From the NCBI RefSeq assembly GCF_001641265.1, contig NW_020167544.1, forward strand, positions 310,001 through 374,000: a DNA stretch of 64,000 nucleotides, read 5' to 3'. Both the position numbers and the translations under genes were made by a program. Numbering within the stretch: position 1 is the stretch's first letter; every line of letters begins with the position of its first letter. The DNA is from Pseudogymnoascus destructans (lineage: Eukaryota > Ascomycota > Leotiomycetes > Thelebolales > Thelebolaceae). This document shows, in pieces, positions 22,959 to 33,994 of this stretch. Below the pieces are notes generated by a model. The model was not told the DNA's origin, ran no database searches, and was given only the letters and a program-made list of their open reading frames with translations.

Positions 22959-23666
22959 ATGCCAACCGCAGCCACCGACCCCTCCCTCCCCACCGAAGCA
23001 CAAGACCCTTCGCCCTCCGAACCACAGGCCGTCCCCCCAATCGAACCCGGGCCCCGCGCCCGCGCCCTCCTAACCCTCCATGACGCCGCCCTCTCCTCGA
23101 CCCTCTCCGCCCTCCCCGCCCCCACCTTCCTCGCCTGCTTCCCCCTCCTGTCGACCCTCGCGCCCGACGCACTACGCGCCGTGCATGCCCAGATGGTCGA
23201 TCGGCTGCGCGAGGCGGCGCGTGCCGATTTTGGGGCTATACTTGAGGAGCGGGGGGTGCTTGGTAGGTTGAACGAGTTGGAGGTTTTGATTGGGGAGGCG
23301 AGGGGGAGGAGGGAACGGGGGGGGGGAGGGGAGGGGGGTGGGGAATGTTGCGTAAGTTTTGCGATGGAGTGGAGTGGATGGGGATTGATGGGGATTGATG
23401 GGGATTATGGGCTAATGTTGTTGTTGTGTAGACCGCATTTACTGCCGCCGGCGGACTTATTGGCGGCGCATCTTGGGCCTAGTTTGGTGGCGGCGCAGGG
23501 ACGGTTGAATGCAAAGGAGCAGACGCTGGAGAGTGTGAATGCGGAGTTGTATGAGGTGGTGAAGGGGCAGTGGGATGAGATTGAGGGGTTGGTTGCGGGG
23601 GTGGAGGGGATTGTGAGGGATTTGGAGAGTGCGGGGGGTGAGATGAGTGGGGTTGAGAGGGGGTAG
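22959..23666 (+). CDS. NNF1: Kinetochore MIND-complex subunit Nnf1-like
   Basis: This resembles Nnf1 (PMF1 family, PF03980), a subunit of the Mis12/MIND complex that links centromeric chromatin to the outer kinetochore. The ATG at 22959 (MPTAATDPSLPTEAQ) is preferred over the in-frame ATG at 22836, which adds a low-complexity leader. Family-like blocks are ARALLTLHDAALSSTLSALP, FLACFPLLSTLAPDALR, ILEERGVLGRLNELEVLI, and after the break PHLLPPADLLAAHLGPSLVA and a coiled-coil end (GQWDEIEGLVAGVEGIVRDL). The frame is open throughout, but 23352-23431 looks exactly like an 80-nt intron (GTAAGT donor, GCTAATG branch site, TTGTTGTGTAG acceptor). Removing it shifts the frame by one. A run of ten Gs at about 23317-23326 may carry a length error, or the intron may be retained. 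Short and alpha-helical as expected. Confidence 0.75.
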   Translation: MPTAATDPSLPTEAQDPSPSEPQAVPPIEPGPRARALLTLHDAALSSTLSALPAPTFLACFPLLSTLAPDALRAVHAQMVDRLREAARADFGAILEERGVLGRLNELEVLIGEARGRRERGGGGEGGGECCVSFAMEWSGWGLMGIDGDYGLMLLLCRPHLLPPADLLAAHLGPSLVAAQGRLNAKEQTLESVNAELYEVVKGQWDEIEGLVAGVEGIVRDLESAGGEMSGVERG

Positions 23667-24165
23667 TGTGTGGGATGGAAGGATGGCGGCCGCGTTGTTT
23701 ATATGGTTGTCTGGGAGCTTGGGAGGGGCTGGGGGTATATCAAAACGGCGTTCAGGCGGGCACTATGATGCCATGATGCGACAGAGAATCACCTATGCAA
23801 AAATGACTATGGCACAGGATTCAAATTCAAATTCAAATACAAATTCATGTTCAATTTCGAATTCCCAAACTCCTAAATCTATGCATGACCTGGCACGAGA
23901 ATGTGCCCCGTAGTACTCGTTATGTGAGTTATTCAAATTTGGAATCATCCCATCCCATCCCAGCCCAGCCCATTCCGGTATCTATATGTCCCGCCAACAT
24001 AACAAAACAAAAAGTGAAAATAAAAGAGGGGGTATGCAAAAGGATATGCAAAATGTTATCGTTCGACAGCCTCGATGCCAAATCCAACGTCAAGTAACCC
24101 CATCATCTAGACCAAACCAATCCCAAACAGGCTCGCTCAAATATACACAATCATCACACCAATTT
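23667..24165. other. Intergenic region between convergent genes
   Basis: This holds the 3' flanks of the Nnf1-like gene and of the PH-domain gene. A short (TTCAAA)-type tract lies at about 23820-23850. No gene is supported. Confidence 0.45.
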
Positions 24166-25716
24166 TTAATTCTCATACCTGGGCAACCCCCATTCCCTAC
24201 CCTCCCCCTTCGGCACCCACCTCGCACACTTCCCCGTCTCCCAATCAACCACCCACCTCTCGCCCTGCATAATCACAAACGGTCCCTTGCGCGGACTCCC
24301 ATTCAACAGCGTCGCCATACACCGCTTCGCGTAGATGAGGTCGTACATCGGACTCCAGTTGTGGATGGGGCGCCACTTCCCGTCGCGCGTGATGGCCGAG
24401 TTGCGGGCGCCGCGCGCGGCGAGGGTGGCGGGATAGATGTTGTAGGGGTCCGGTTGCGGGCGGTGGGAGGGGCGGACTGTCAGGGTCGGGGTGTCTGTAG
24501 AAGTTCTAGATGAGGGGGAGGAATCTATGACTGAGGGCGGGGGCGCAAGGTTGTCCGGTTCGGGGTCCGGGATCGGTGCGGGTTCCAGTTCAGGCTCGGA
24601 GACAGGTTCGGGGATAGGTTCGGGGGCCTCGGGAACGTCGGCGTAGCGGGGGGGAGGCGCTACTGCTGCTTCGGCGGAGGCGACGGCGGCTCGTGCGGCT
24701 GCTGTGCGGCGGGCGGCGGCGCTGCCAGGGGCGACGAAGCGGTTGTGTACCCCGCGACGGCGGGTGCGGGGGAGGGATGCGTCTTCAGGGAGGGAGCGTT
24801 CGTCGAGGGCAGGGGCCAGGTCGATGGCTGCTGCGAGGGCTTCGAGCCAGGCGATGTGGGTGGGTGCATCGTCGGAGGCGAGGAGGAGCTGGTCGGCTTC
24901 GACGCGGATGCGGATTACGTAGCGGCGCTTGAGGTAGTCGGATGCGATGCCAGCCTCGGCGTGTTGGAGGGAGTAGGAGCGTGGTGGTGCCAGGGGCTTG
25001 GAGCGCTTGAGGGAGAGGCGCGGGCAGGGGGTTATGGTGAGGGAGGTGCCTTGGAGGGTGACTTGGACGCGGTGCCAGGTGCGCATTGGGGCTCGACGGA
25101 GAGGATTCGAGTACTCGGAGGGTTCGCCGAGGTGGGTGCCCTCGAGCTCGGATTTGCGCATGAAGAGCGCAGTGAGTGTTAGGTCGCAGGTGTAGGGGGG
25201 GAGGGTCTCGCGGCCTTCTTCGACGCGGGGAGTGATATTTATGGCGCTGCGGTTGAGGATGCTGGAGGAGTATGGCGGTGGTGAGAGGGAGGATTGCTGG
25301 ACCAGGTCGTCAGCGGTGAGCCGGGGGGGTTGGGACTCGGCGCTGGTGGTGGTGGTGTTAGTTGGTAAGGGAGCATCGCGGATTGGAGGAGGGGGGCGAG
25401 TCGGAGGAGGCGGGTGTATAGTTCGATCTGGGAAGTGGTGTTCCACGTAGAATTGATCAAGTGAGACTCTGCGAGGTTGCGACGCCGTCTGGGAGAGTGC
25501 TGGGAGGTCCTCAAGATCTCCAGCGCCTTCGTTGATGGACGAGCAGGTCGTGCTTGACCAAGGCTGCGGCGTATATTCCGCCCCATCCCGGTCTGTGTAT
25601 TCCTCCAATTCGTCGTCTTGCGGCGAGAGAGCAATGTATTTCTGCCTCGTCGTTCTTGCCTCGTCGTCCCGTTCATCATGGCTCATAGGCGCGGTGACTA
25701 TGATATCGAGGTCCAT
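24166..25716 (-). CDS. PH-domain protein
   Basis: A single-exon frame of 516 codons, ATG at 25716 (MDLDIIVTAPMSHDE). A second ATG ten codons in is also plausible. The N-terminal 170 residues are disordered (proline-rich, PPPPTRPPPPIRD). Residues about 180-320 form a pleckstrin-homology-like fold with strands TWHRVQVTLQGTSLTITPC, RRYVIRIRVEADQLLLASDD and a closing helix THIAWLEALAAAIDLA, the Trp-containing helix typical of PH domains. This is followed by an Ala/Arg helix, then a proline/glutamate repeat (EPIPEPVSEPELEPAPIPDP). The C-terminus (IHNWSPMYDLIYAKRCMATL, ERWVVDWETGKCARWVP) looks conserved. Such fungal proteins are thought to bind phosphoinositides or membranes, but the specific role is unknown. 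Its head faces a 1.9-kb gap. Confidence 0.75.
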   Translation of the reverse strand: MDLDIIVTAPMSHDERDDEARTTRQKYIALSPQDDELEEYTDRDGAEYTPQPWSSTTCSSINEGAGDLEDLPALSQTASQPRRVSLDQFYVEHHFPDRTIHPPPPTRPPPPIRDAPLPTNTTTTSAESQPPRLTADDLVQQSSLSPPPYSSSILNRSAINITPRVEEGRETLPPYTCDLTLTALFMRKSELEGTHLGEPSEYSNPLRRAPMRTWHRVQVTLQGTSLTITPCPRLSLKRSKPLAPPRSYSLQHAEAGIASDYLKRRYVIRIRVEADQLLLASDDAPTHIAWLEALAAAIDLAPALDERSLPEDASLPRTRRRGVHNRFVAPGSAAARRTAAARAAVASAEAAVAPPPRYADVPEAPEPIPEPVSEPELEPAPIPDPEPDNLAPPPSVIDSSPSSRTSTDTPTLTVRPSHRPQPDPYNIYPATLAARGARNSAITRDGKWRPIHNWSPMYDLIYAKRCMATLLNGSPRKGPFVIMQGERWVVDWETGKCARWVPKGEGREWGLPRYEN

Positions 25717-27389
25717 CTGTGCTGCGCGGCTTCTAACCAGTCGAGGGTATCACAATCGTGAAGCGGTCTCGCTCACTCTATCATTCTGGACGCCTCTGGT
25801 AGCCTCCCAGCCTTTGTCTGTGGAAAGTGAATCAATTCACACGAAGCCTTCTGGTTTGTCGTCACCACTCAACGAAAGCCTTGCCTTCAAGCTTTCGTCT
25901 CCGTTAGCTTCGTCCGGCACACAACCCAAACCCAACGGTGTGGTGTCTCGGCAACTCGTCTAGCGGTCAATTGCAAGTCCGGCCGGCGGTTGCTCTAAAT
26001 CGTCGTCGTCGGTCGTTGTGTGCGTGTGTTTTGGAGGAAGCAGGGCGGCATTCATGCAATGAAGCAGGGACGACTGCGGAATTTCGAGTTTCATTGATTC
26101 GTTGGCGTAGCGGAAGACAACGTCTCACATGAACCACAGTAGTACTGGAGATCGCGGAGTGAACAGGCAGTAGGAGGAGGGGTATGGGTCTTGGCCCCAC
26201 TGACGATGACGGACGTCACAACAACAGGGCACGGGAGAGGTGGCGTCGGCCAGAGTTTAGTGGGATGAGTTCAATGGGATGAGTTCAGTGGGATGAGTTC
26301 AGTGGGATGAGTTCGGTGGTATAACTCAACTTAATATACTCCAACTGCTGAATGCAGTGCCATAATTTCGCAGAGTAACTTACCGAGGCTGGCCTATATA
26401 ATTAAGAACCAAGTTAGCCATCGTGGGTGTCTGTCTGGGGTTTGGGCTTTGGTGCTGAGTAAGCGAGATGTCGGCCTTTCACCAAAACAAAGCACAGACA
26501 GCCAAGCCAAGCCGAAGCCAAAGCCCAGCCCTGCGCCTCCGCCATCCACGTCCCCAGTTTCCCCATGACGGATCCCCCAGAACCCCTCATCTTGTCGCCA
26601 TTCCTTCGGATGGCCCATTCCGGTATAAAAGCTGCTCTCATCCGCGTCGCATCAAAGTCTGAACCCGTACATAGAGAGAGGGCATCATGTCGGATGTGTT
26701 CATCACAAGCACTGTGTGCGAATCCGGTTAAATCACCCAACGCACAGTGCGTCCCGTAAAGCTTATATAGATTGATTGATACACTCTCATCCCTCCTCTC
26801 TCGCCTCCCCTCCCCCAGCATTCATCCCCCCATCTACACCCCCCATTCACTCCTACACCACTACATCAAGACATCACCAACGTCTTCATTTTCCCCAGCC
26901 GTCCCAATCGCACAACCAGAAACCAGCCCCATCACACCCCCACCCATGCAGCCTGCCCGCGCCCGCCCAAAACATAAAAAAACGTGCTATGCATATTAAA
27001 CCATGCGCGACCAACCGCGCGGGAGAGTCCAAGAGAGAAAAGACAACGAAGAGTCACTGCGAGACAACAGAGCAAGAAAGAGAGCGGGCGTCCATCGATC
27101 ATATCGTAGGGAGCCGAGCTCCAAGATAAGCAAGCTGTAAACAGAAAACAATAAAATTATAGGAAGGTCCCTCGAAGGAGAGAGACCAAAGGGCAATCCC
27201 ATCGTCACCGGCTCAAATCCCACCCGCACCATCTCAACAAGCGTACAAAAAACGAGGATCCTCCAAAGCAGGAACAGAAACGATGCTATAAAACGCCCCC
27301 CTTCCTTGCTGTGTCGTGGATGCGTCGCCGAAGTAAAAAAAATGTAACTTTTTCGCTTTGCGCCCGGCGGAGACATGAGAATAGTTATG
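25717..27389. other. Intergenic region with 14-nt tandem repeats
   Basis: No gene is supported. At 26261-26318 there are about four copies of TGGGATGAGTTCAG (14 nt), a minisatellite. Other open frames are low-complexity and lack family motifs. Confidence 0.45.
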
Positions 27390-27512
27390 GATGGAGACGG
27401 TTGGGATGGAGACGGTTGGGATGGAGACGGTTGGGATGGAGACGGTTGGGATGGAGACGGTTGGGATGGAGACGGTTGGGATGGAGACGGTTGGGATGGA
27501 GACGGTTGGGAT
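27390..27512. repeat. 15-bp minisatellite, about eight copies
   Basis: The unit GATGGAGACGGTTGG is repeated about eight times without interruption, 147 nt downstream of the NTF2/RRM gene's stop codon and therefore probably in its 3' UTR or just beyond. The near-perfect copies suggest recent expansion. The unit length (multiple of 3) keeps all frames open, which explains spurious open frames here. Confidence 0.85.
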
Positions 27513-27658
27513 CTGCTGGCGGTATGGTGATTGGTGGTGATGATACGGAGATAAGAGTACAAGTCGATCTTGGAAAACCTAGACGACGGTGGGGAGAGGG
27601 GACGTCGTGGGCGCCGGTCAGATGTTAGGCGACGCGCGAGACGCTAAATAGTAGCCTC

Positions 27659-29305
27659 TCAAGCGGTGGTAGGGGTGCTCTGTCCGCGTCCACGAGGGGC
27701 ACCACCACGGGCGGCGCCGCCGAAGTTGCCACGTCCTCTCTGCCCACCTGGACCGCGCTCAAAGCCACCACGGCCGCGGTTGTTTATCCCTCCGCGGGTG
27801 TTATAGGCGGCGCCTCCATAAGCAGAGGACTTTGGGCGGCGGTGCTCGACCAGGATGGCCTCACCACCGATGTGGTGGGGGTTGGCAGCCAAAGCAGCCT
27901 GGTAGCCGGCTGAGGAGGCGAACTCAACGAATGCGCAGTTCTTCTGGCGGTTGATGTCAAAGTAAACGAGCTCACCGTGGGCGGCAAGAGCGGCACGGAG
28001 AGCATCGGCCTGGACGGCCTCGGTCACGTTGCGGACGTAACCCATCGTGCCCTCCTTCTCGAGAGGAGCGGAGATGGACTGTGGGCGTTGGCGCTTGGTG
28101 TCAGCGCCGGCAGTCTGCCAGCCCTGGGACTGAGGGCCCTCGTTCTCCTTGTTGGTGGTTGGGGAGGCGGGGGCTGCAGCCTGGGCGGGTGCTACGGCAG
28201 GTGCGGGTGCGCGCTGCTGGGCGGGAACTGGGGAGGCAGTCTTCGGGTGTGGGACAGCTGGCATGGCGGGGCGAGCGGCGGCAGCAGCAGCGGCGGCACG
28301 GTTAGCCCAGCTCATTGGCTTGGCTGGGGCGGCTGGGACTGGGGCAGCCTTGGGAGCAGCGGCCTCGGTGACAGCTGGGGTTGGGAGAGGGTCCTTGGGG
28401 ATCTCGACAGTCTTGGCAGCCTCCTCCTCAAGCTCCTTCTCGGCAACCTCAGGAGAGACGGCAGCTGGGGCAGCGGCGGTCTCCTCGACGGCCTCAACAG
28501 CAGCAGCAGGGGCAGTGCCGTTGGTCTGGGGCTCCTTGAGGACAGCAGGCTCAGCATCAAGCTCGAGCTTCTTGTCGACAACATCAGCGATAACCTCAGC
28601 CTTTGGCTCCTCGACGCTGGCCTGAGCCTTGGGCATCTCGACATCAGCGATGTCCTCAGTAGCTGGGGCAGCGGCCTCCTCGTTGACGGCAGCCTCAACA
28701 ACCTCCTCCTCGGCCTCCTCGTTGATGTAGCGGAAGATGTCGTTAAGAACGAAGTATCCGGTCGGCTGTTGGGCGAGGACGAAGGTCTGGACGAACTTCT
28801 TCAGCTCGGCAGACTTGTTGGAGGTCTCGCCAATGACCTGGATGACGATGGTCTCGTCAGAGCCCTGGGAGTCGACGTTCGAGACGCGGACCTTGCAGTC
28901 CTGGAACTCAAGAGACTTGATACGCTCTTGGATAGCCTAGATGAATCAGCAAACGATTTGTAATATGTCTGATGGATAACTTACTGGACGGCCGACAGAG
29001 ACTGGGGCAACCTCAGCCTCAAGGCCAGAGACGAACTGGGAGCGCTTGCCGTAGAAGAGCTGGGCCTGTTAGCATATTTACGATATGAGGTTGCTGGATG
29101 AACATACGTGAAGCTTCTCTGGCGACTTGCTGAGAGTAGTGTAGTACTGCTCAACAAAGTACCATCCTATCTCGTCCTTGGACAGCTCAGCGCTGCCATT
29201 AGCGTTTCCGCTCGCTGTCTCAGCAGCACTGGCAGTGTTGGTATACTGCTCAGTGGCGCTCTTGTAAGGCTCCTGCTGGTTCGAAACTCCACTGGTTGCG
29301 GCCAT
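27659..29305 (-). CDS. NTF2 and RRM domain RNA-binding protein (G3BP/Nxt3 type)
   Basis: Gene join(29305..29108, 29065..28985, 28936..27659), 518 residues, with introns of 42 and 48 nt. Exon 1 (MAATSGVSNQQEPYK) leads into an NTF2-like domain (EIGWYFVEQYYTTLSKSPE, LFYGKRSQFV, QSLVIQV-like strand, and FVQTFVLAQQPTGYFVLNDI) over about residues 43-170. A long acidic, Ala/Pro-rich linker follows. The RRM at about residues 388-462 begins GTMGYVRNVTEAVQADALR (RNP2 region) and contains NCAFVEFASSAGY (RNP1). The C-terminus is RGG-rich (NRGRGGFERGPGGQRGRG). This is the architecture of G3BP/S. pombe Nxt3, which act in stress granules and ubiquitin-protease complexes. The ATG at 29305 is chosen because the upstream alternative is in the leader. 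Confidence 0.92.
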
Positions 29306-30406
29306 TGTGTTGGCTGAAAAGGGTGAGGTTGACTGGACTGTCGACCTCACGGATTACCGAGTATGAATTCGAGAGAAGTCGTAGGACGTAAATGGGGCGA
29401 CGTGGGGTATATATAGGTTGTGTAGATGGGTGCAAATATGTATTTGAGCGTTCAGTCGTGTGCTCTCTTTTTCGACTCGTTCAGAATTTGTTTCGCTTGA
29501 AGAAACGAAAACCACAGGAAGGCTAGAATCCGACAGGAGAGAGTGTAGAAAGACAAGACACAGGGTAGCTTTGAGGCCTTTTATTAGAGATGATAATGTA
29601 TTTTGGAAAAAGAAGACGCGAGAGAAGTCGATTGAGACGTTTGTAGTGGGGGGGGGAACTTTGATCGTTGATATTGGAGGTGGCCAAAAGACTGGAATCG
29701 AGTGGAGGAAATTGTCACCAATGGCGCTAGTGGGTTGTAGGAGTACAGTACCCGAAATGTTTAACGAGGCAAGCGCGAGCCGCGGCGAACCAGCTAGAAC
29801 CATTCGGATTGGTCGCTCCAATATATGGGTTAAGACGAAACATTCGGCTACCAATCACCCTTTTTCGTTCCTGATAATGTTATACTCGATTATATTGGAC
29901 ATTTCCAGAATATGCGCACAAAGAATGGTACTGTCTCTTTGTTCTTACTATCTACCTGCATTATCCGGCTATGCGCGGGCTACCTGCACGAAAACAAACC
30001 CTCTCAGGACGGTTTATCCTGAAGTATCCTGAAGGAACAGACAACGATTTTATTAAGAATATGCCATGCAAAGTCACGTGATCTCACGTGATCCCCTGAC
30101 CCAGTGTACAAATGCGGACAGTACATGTACATATGTAAGATCTATTCTTCCTATTATATTCCGTATATTATCCAAACTGTAGACTATATACAGTGGTAAC
30201 TAGATTTTTGATATCGCGTACATAACTGTAGATGCGAACAGTCAGGGGACCTTTGCCGCGACACTGCAGCCTCACCGAACCCCGAAGATCGCCCCATTGA
30301 GTCCCAGGACTCTTAAAAAAAATCTTGAACAGCCATAACGCCGACACGCCATCGCTAAGAGTGCACAGCACAACTAAACTGCTTTTCTTCCCAGCCAGCT
30401 CGCCGG
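29306..30406. other. Intergenic region between two minus-strand genes
   Basis: No gene is supported. At 30073-30093 there are two overlapping-style TCACGTGA/TCACGTGATC palindromes (E-box/CPF1-type sites), which could be bHLH binding sites. A GGGGGGGG run lies at about 29649. Confidence 0.45.
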
Positions 30407-31725
30407 CTACCGCTGAGTCGCCAGTTCTACCGTGCTTTCCGTCTCGCTGACATCCTTATCGCCCGCCATGCTCGGTATGCGCGTGCCTCTCCCCATATCT
30501 ATGTTCGTCATTCCAAAGGTATTGCGTCTCTCGTGGCCGCCGTGGCGCAGGGTGCCATCGCTGTAGCGCTTGAGGCCCATCCAGCCGAGCAGCTCCTTGC
30601 AGGCGTTGAGACTGGTGATCATGTAGATGAGGCAGTTCCAGAATCCCTGAAGAGGGAGCACGAAGGCGGCGGCGTAGGTAAGGGGAATGGAGATCTTGCC
30701 CGGGTGTGCGACACCATAGAGACGGTTGGCGCTCGATGGAATCCAGGTGATTAACATGGCGCTGAAGAATAACACGGCGACCTTAGTGTAGCCCCAGGCG
30801 GCGCGGCTGGCTTCGATAGTTTGGTAGCGCTTGAGGGTGGGGTCATCGCCCCTTTCTTTCTCTTCTTTCGTCTTCTTTGGGCGCTTGGGTACGGAAGGGA
30901 AGGGAGGCATGCTGCCAATTTTGTAGACCGCAGGAACGGCGGAGACGGCAACAGAATACTGCGGCTGGCCATTTTGGCCCGAGTGGCGTCGGTCGGCTGC
31001 GGATAGCTGGCGGCCTAGGTCGTTGATATCAATGGTTGGGTGGTTGGCAGTGCTTTCGTAGGAGATGGCGACAACTGTCTGTTCGTGGATGGCGCCTTGA
31101 TTGAAGGGGTTCGTTGGAATCATGCCGGGACCAATTTCACTCGAGGCGAATTGGCGAAGCTGCTTACGCTTGTTGTAGATTTCGCGGCCAGCGCGAATGT
31201 AGATTCCAAACGTGACAAGGATAACGAGCCTGGTTGTGCTGTTAGCTTCCATTCCCCAAATGGCGGCTCTGGGGAGACAAGAGCCATTTTCTTTAGCCTC
31301 GCGATGCCGAACTTGTGGTAGAAGGTAAGGTAAACGTTAAAGGCCATTGCCAGTGTCCATAAGACATCCGCAGCCATAAACCTGCCATCGTATTAGTATT
31401 TGAATATTCAAAGCATAGTTCCAAACTATAGGCCGGGTCAACTGCATTGCAGAACGTACATCTGGATTAAAAACCCCTGGGCCTGGCAGAGGAAGCCACT
31501 CTCATTGTCTAGAACCGCCACAGCGGTGACTGTTGCAATATTGGTGAACAAATTGCCCACGGATGCGAAGAAGACGAGGCGGTTGATTGGTCTATGGAAC
31601 GACTTCGAGATCAGAAAGGTTATGATAACGAAGAGACATCCCGCCACTGAGAGCCCTGATGTGACCCTCTCTATAACGACAAGATAGTGGATATGTGCCT
31701 TATCGAGATCGCTTGCTACTGCCAT
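30407..31725 (-). pseudogene. cAMP-receptor-like GPCR with central deletion
   Basis: This is a class of seven-helix G-protein-coupled receptor related to Dictyostelium cAR and the fungal GprH/GPR-1 group, a plasma-membrane sensor upstream of cAMP signalling. Exon 1 runs 31725..31460 with ATG MAVASDLDKAH; an upstream TTG is unlikely. It holds TM1 (TSGLSVAGCLFVIITFLI), TM2 (INRLVFFASVGNLFTNIA) and GFLCQAQGFLIQM. Exon 2 (from 31381) gives FMAADVLWTLAMAFNVYLTF (TM3) and YHKFGIARLKKM. It should continue with TM4 and the family's WCWI loop, but about 55 residues are missing. The text instead jumps, in a different frame, to TTRLVILVTFGIYIRAGREI (end of TM5). Then come a basic loop, TM6 (AWGYTKVAVLFFSAMLITWI) and TM7 (AAAFVLPLQGFWNCLIYMIT). 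The loss of TM4 plus a frameshift argues for an inactive gene. Confidence 0.75.
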
Positions 31726-33990
31726 AACCACGGTTGCGACTAATCCGGTCGATGAGCTGCGTTCGTCGTTACCAATGTGCGGAAGTTCGTTGGACAAACG
31801 GGCCCAAATCTACGAGTGATAAATTTGGGGCAGGGTCGAATCGGACGCGGAAAAATAGATTTCGGTCGAATCTCAAAGAAAATCGTGGGAGGGGCAGCCA
31901 GGCTAGTTATATAAAGCGATGATCCCATGATCAAAGCCTGGGTGTTTGTGTGGCGTTGGTGGTGGATTCTCAGAATGGGGTCCGGGGGTTGTGAGGAGAC
32001 AGCGCAAGGGACCCCGCACGAGGTCGCGGATGTCAATGCCGATCGCAATTGAAGAACCGAGAGGCAAGATGTTGGATATTTCGCTATTCGGACTATTCAA
32101 AGACTAGCTGTTGGACTTTGACTTTCTTCGGTCGCCAGGGAAATGTTTGTTGGAGATCGGCATCGACAAAACTTGGGATTTGATAGAGGGTGGTGGGTAG
32201 TGGGACGCTGTGCCGTTAAGTGTGACGGGTAGTCTCCGTTTGAACCATTGAACCATTGAACGGGAGCCAAGAGCGGCGGAGCTGACTCCAAGCGATTCGA
32301 ACACAGTGAAAGTATTCCGTCGTGGCGTCGCAAATCGCTGGTACTGATGTGAAGTTATACAAGACCCATCGACGACGAGAGGGTCACGCCCTCATTTCCT
32401 CCCTAGAATCTGGCAACGAAAGGGATGGGTCGGGTTCGAAGGCCATACTTGAGACCTGTAAGTCTATGACAGGTACATATCTACAGTATAGAACACTGTT
32501 CCCTGCAATACATGGAGTACTAAATCTATGAGGATAGCTGAGCCGGGGGTGTCAGCTCAATACTTTACTCCGCTTTCACCCCGGATTTGCGTCTAGTCGT
32601 TCCTGTTTGGGGCATTTTGATTAATTCGGAATATATCTCGCCACCATCACAACCAGGATAGATTAGCTCGACCAAAAAATAGGGGGGTGCTTCTTTGATC
32701 TTTCGGCGCTTGAACAATAGTCGGGCTAGTCACGGTCGCTGAGGCTTTCCCTGCAATCTTGGACCTTTCGAGCGATGGACCTTGTTTGATACACCTTGGG
32801 CGATATATCAAGTATGATATTCCACCACAAGGCCAGTGGTCTCAACCGCCTGCTATGACTTACCTCGGTTATGACAGCCTCGGGAAAGAGGAGAACGAAT
32901 GTATCGGCTAGAACATGCTATATTTGTGCCATGGAAGATGTTCTCCTTGTTGTCATAGAACAAGCCAGATATAGGAGACAAAAGAGTCGCACGGCTGTGT
33001 ACACACACTGGCTGCAAAAATCCCACAGTGCTAGCGGAGGCACCTAAGACTTGTTCATTTAGAAAGGTAGCACTACTTTACAGGTCTGTGCGATCAGCCT
33101 CTGGTCTCTCATTTTGCAAACACATCGTACGCCCACTGTCACATTATCCATGTCCCTTGATGACTACAGTATGTAGTGCTACTCTGATAGACCGAGGACG
33201 TCAAACTTTGAGTGGCTTCAACGGGTTATCTCAAGTCACAGTGCTGCCACACGAGACACTGCGAACTTCGTACTTCACCGACGAGAACGGAGACCGGCCA
33301 ACCCGACACTGGACTGGCATATGTGGGGACGAGGCAAGTTGGTGATGAGAGAGTCGGCCATGTGAAAACACGAAGGAGATAATGATAATGGTCAGCTCTC
33401 CAACCTGAATTGTAACCTACCCTTCAGCCGTTGACCAGCAATGAATTATATTACTTTGCAGGTATATTGCAGCCGTATTACGCAAAAGCCATGTGTTTGA
33501 TCCTTCTGATCTTCGAGCGTGTACAAAAACCCTCGACTCAGCTCATTGGACTCCCTTAGACATGCGCTGGATTTTTGTGGACCGCAAGTACGTGAATGCT
33601 TGTACGGTTTGAAGGACTTCATAGAAAGCGATTGGGTGAGCCGCAGCCGTACCACGCTGGAATGAGGAAGGCGTTCCTTCCTTTTATCCCTTCTCTCTTT
33701 TCTGTCCTCCAAACGTGGGGTTTCTCTTGTGAGACTTTGTGAAATACGATGACAATAGCTCCCCACCATTTCGCTTTTCACACGCCATGTGGCAGTTGCC
33801 GCACCTCCACTCCAGTAGATCACAATTCCCTTCACCCAATGCCTCAGCAAATTCCAACGAATTTACTCTTTTCGGTTAGTTGATATGCTAGCCTGGATCG
33901 ACGGTGACCTCGAGTGCGACCCCTCAAATACGACTTCCAAGCAAATCCAGCCGGTTGGCTCTGGAACCGTCGTCTCCGGTACGCCGTGTC
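31726..33990. other. Gene-poor intergenic region
   Basis: About 2.2 kb upstream of the GPCR relic and left of the gypsy relic. No family motif, repeat array or RNA gene was recognised. The open frames are short and unlike any family I know. Confidence 0.4.
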
Positions 33991-33994
33991 CCGT

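Noticed and set aside
27311..27628. Open frame of repeated GWRRL residues
   Set aside because: Pure by-product of the 15-bp minisatellite; the opposite frame is equally open.
32322..33345. Short plus-strand frames in the gap right of the GPCR relic
   Set aside because: No motifs, no splice-consistent extension; the length is expected by chance.
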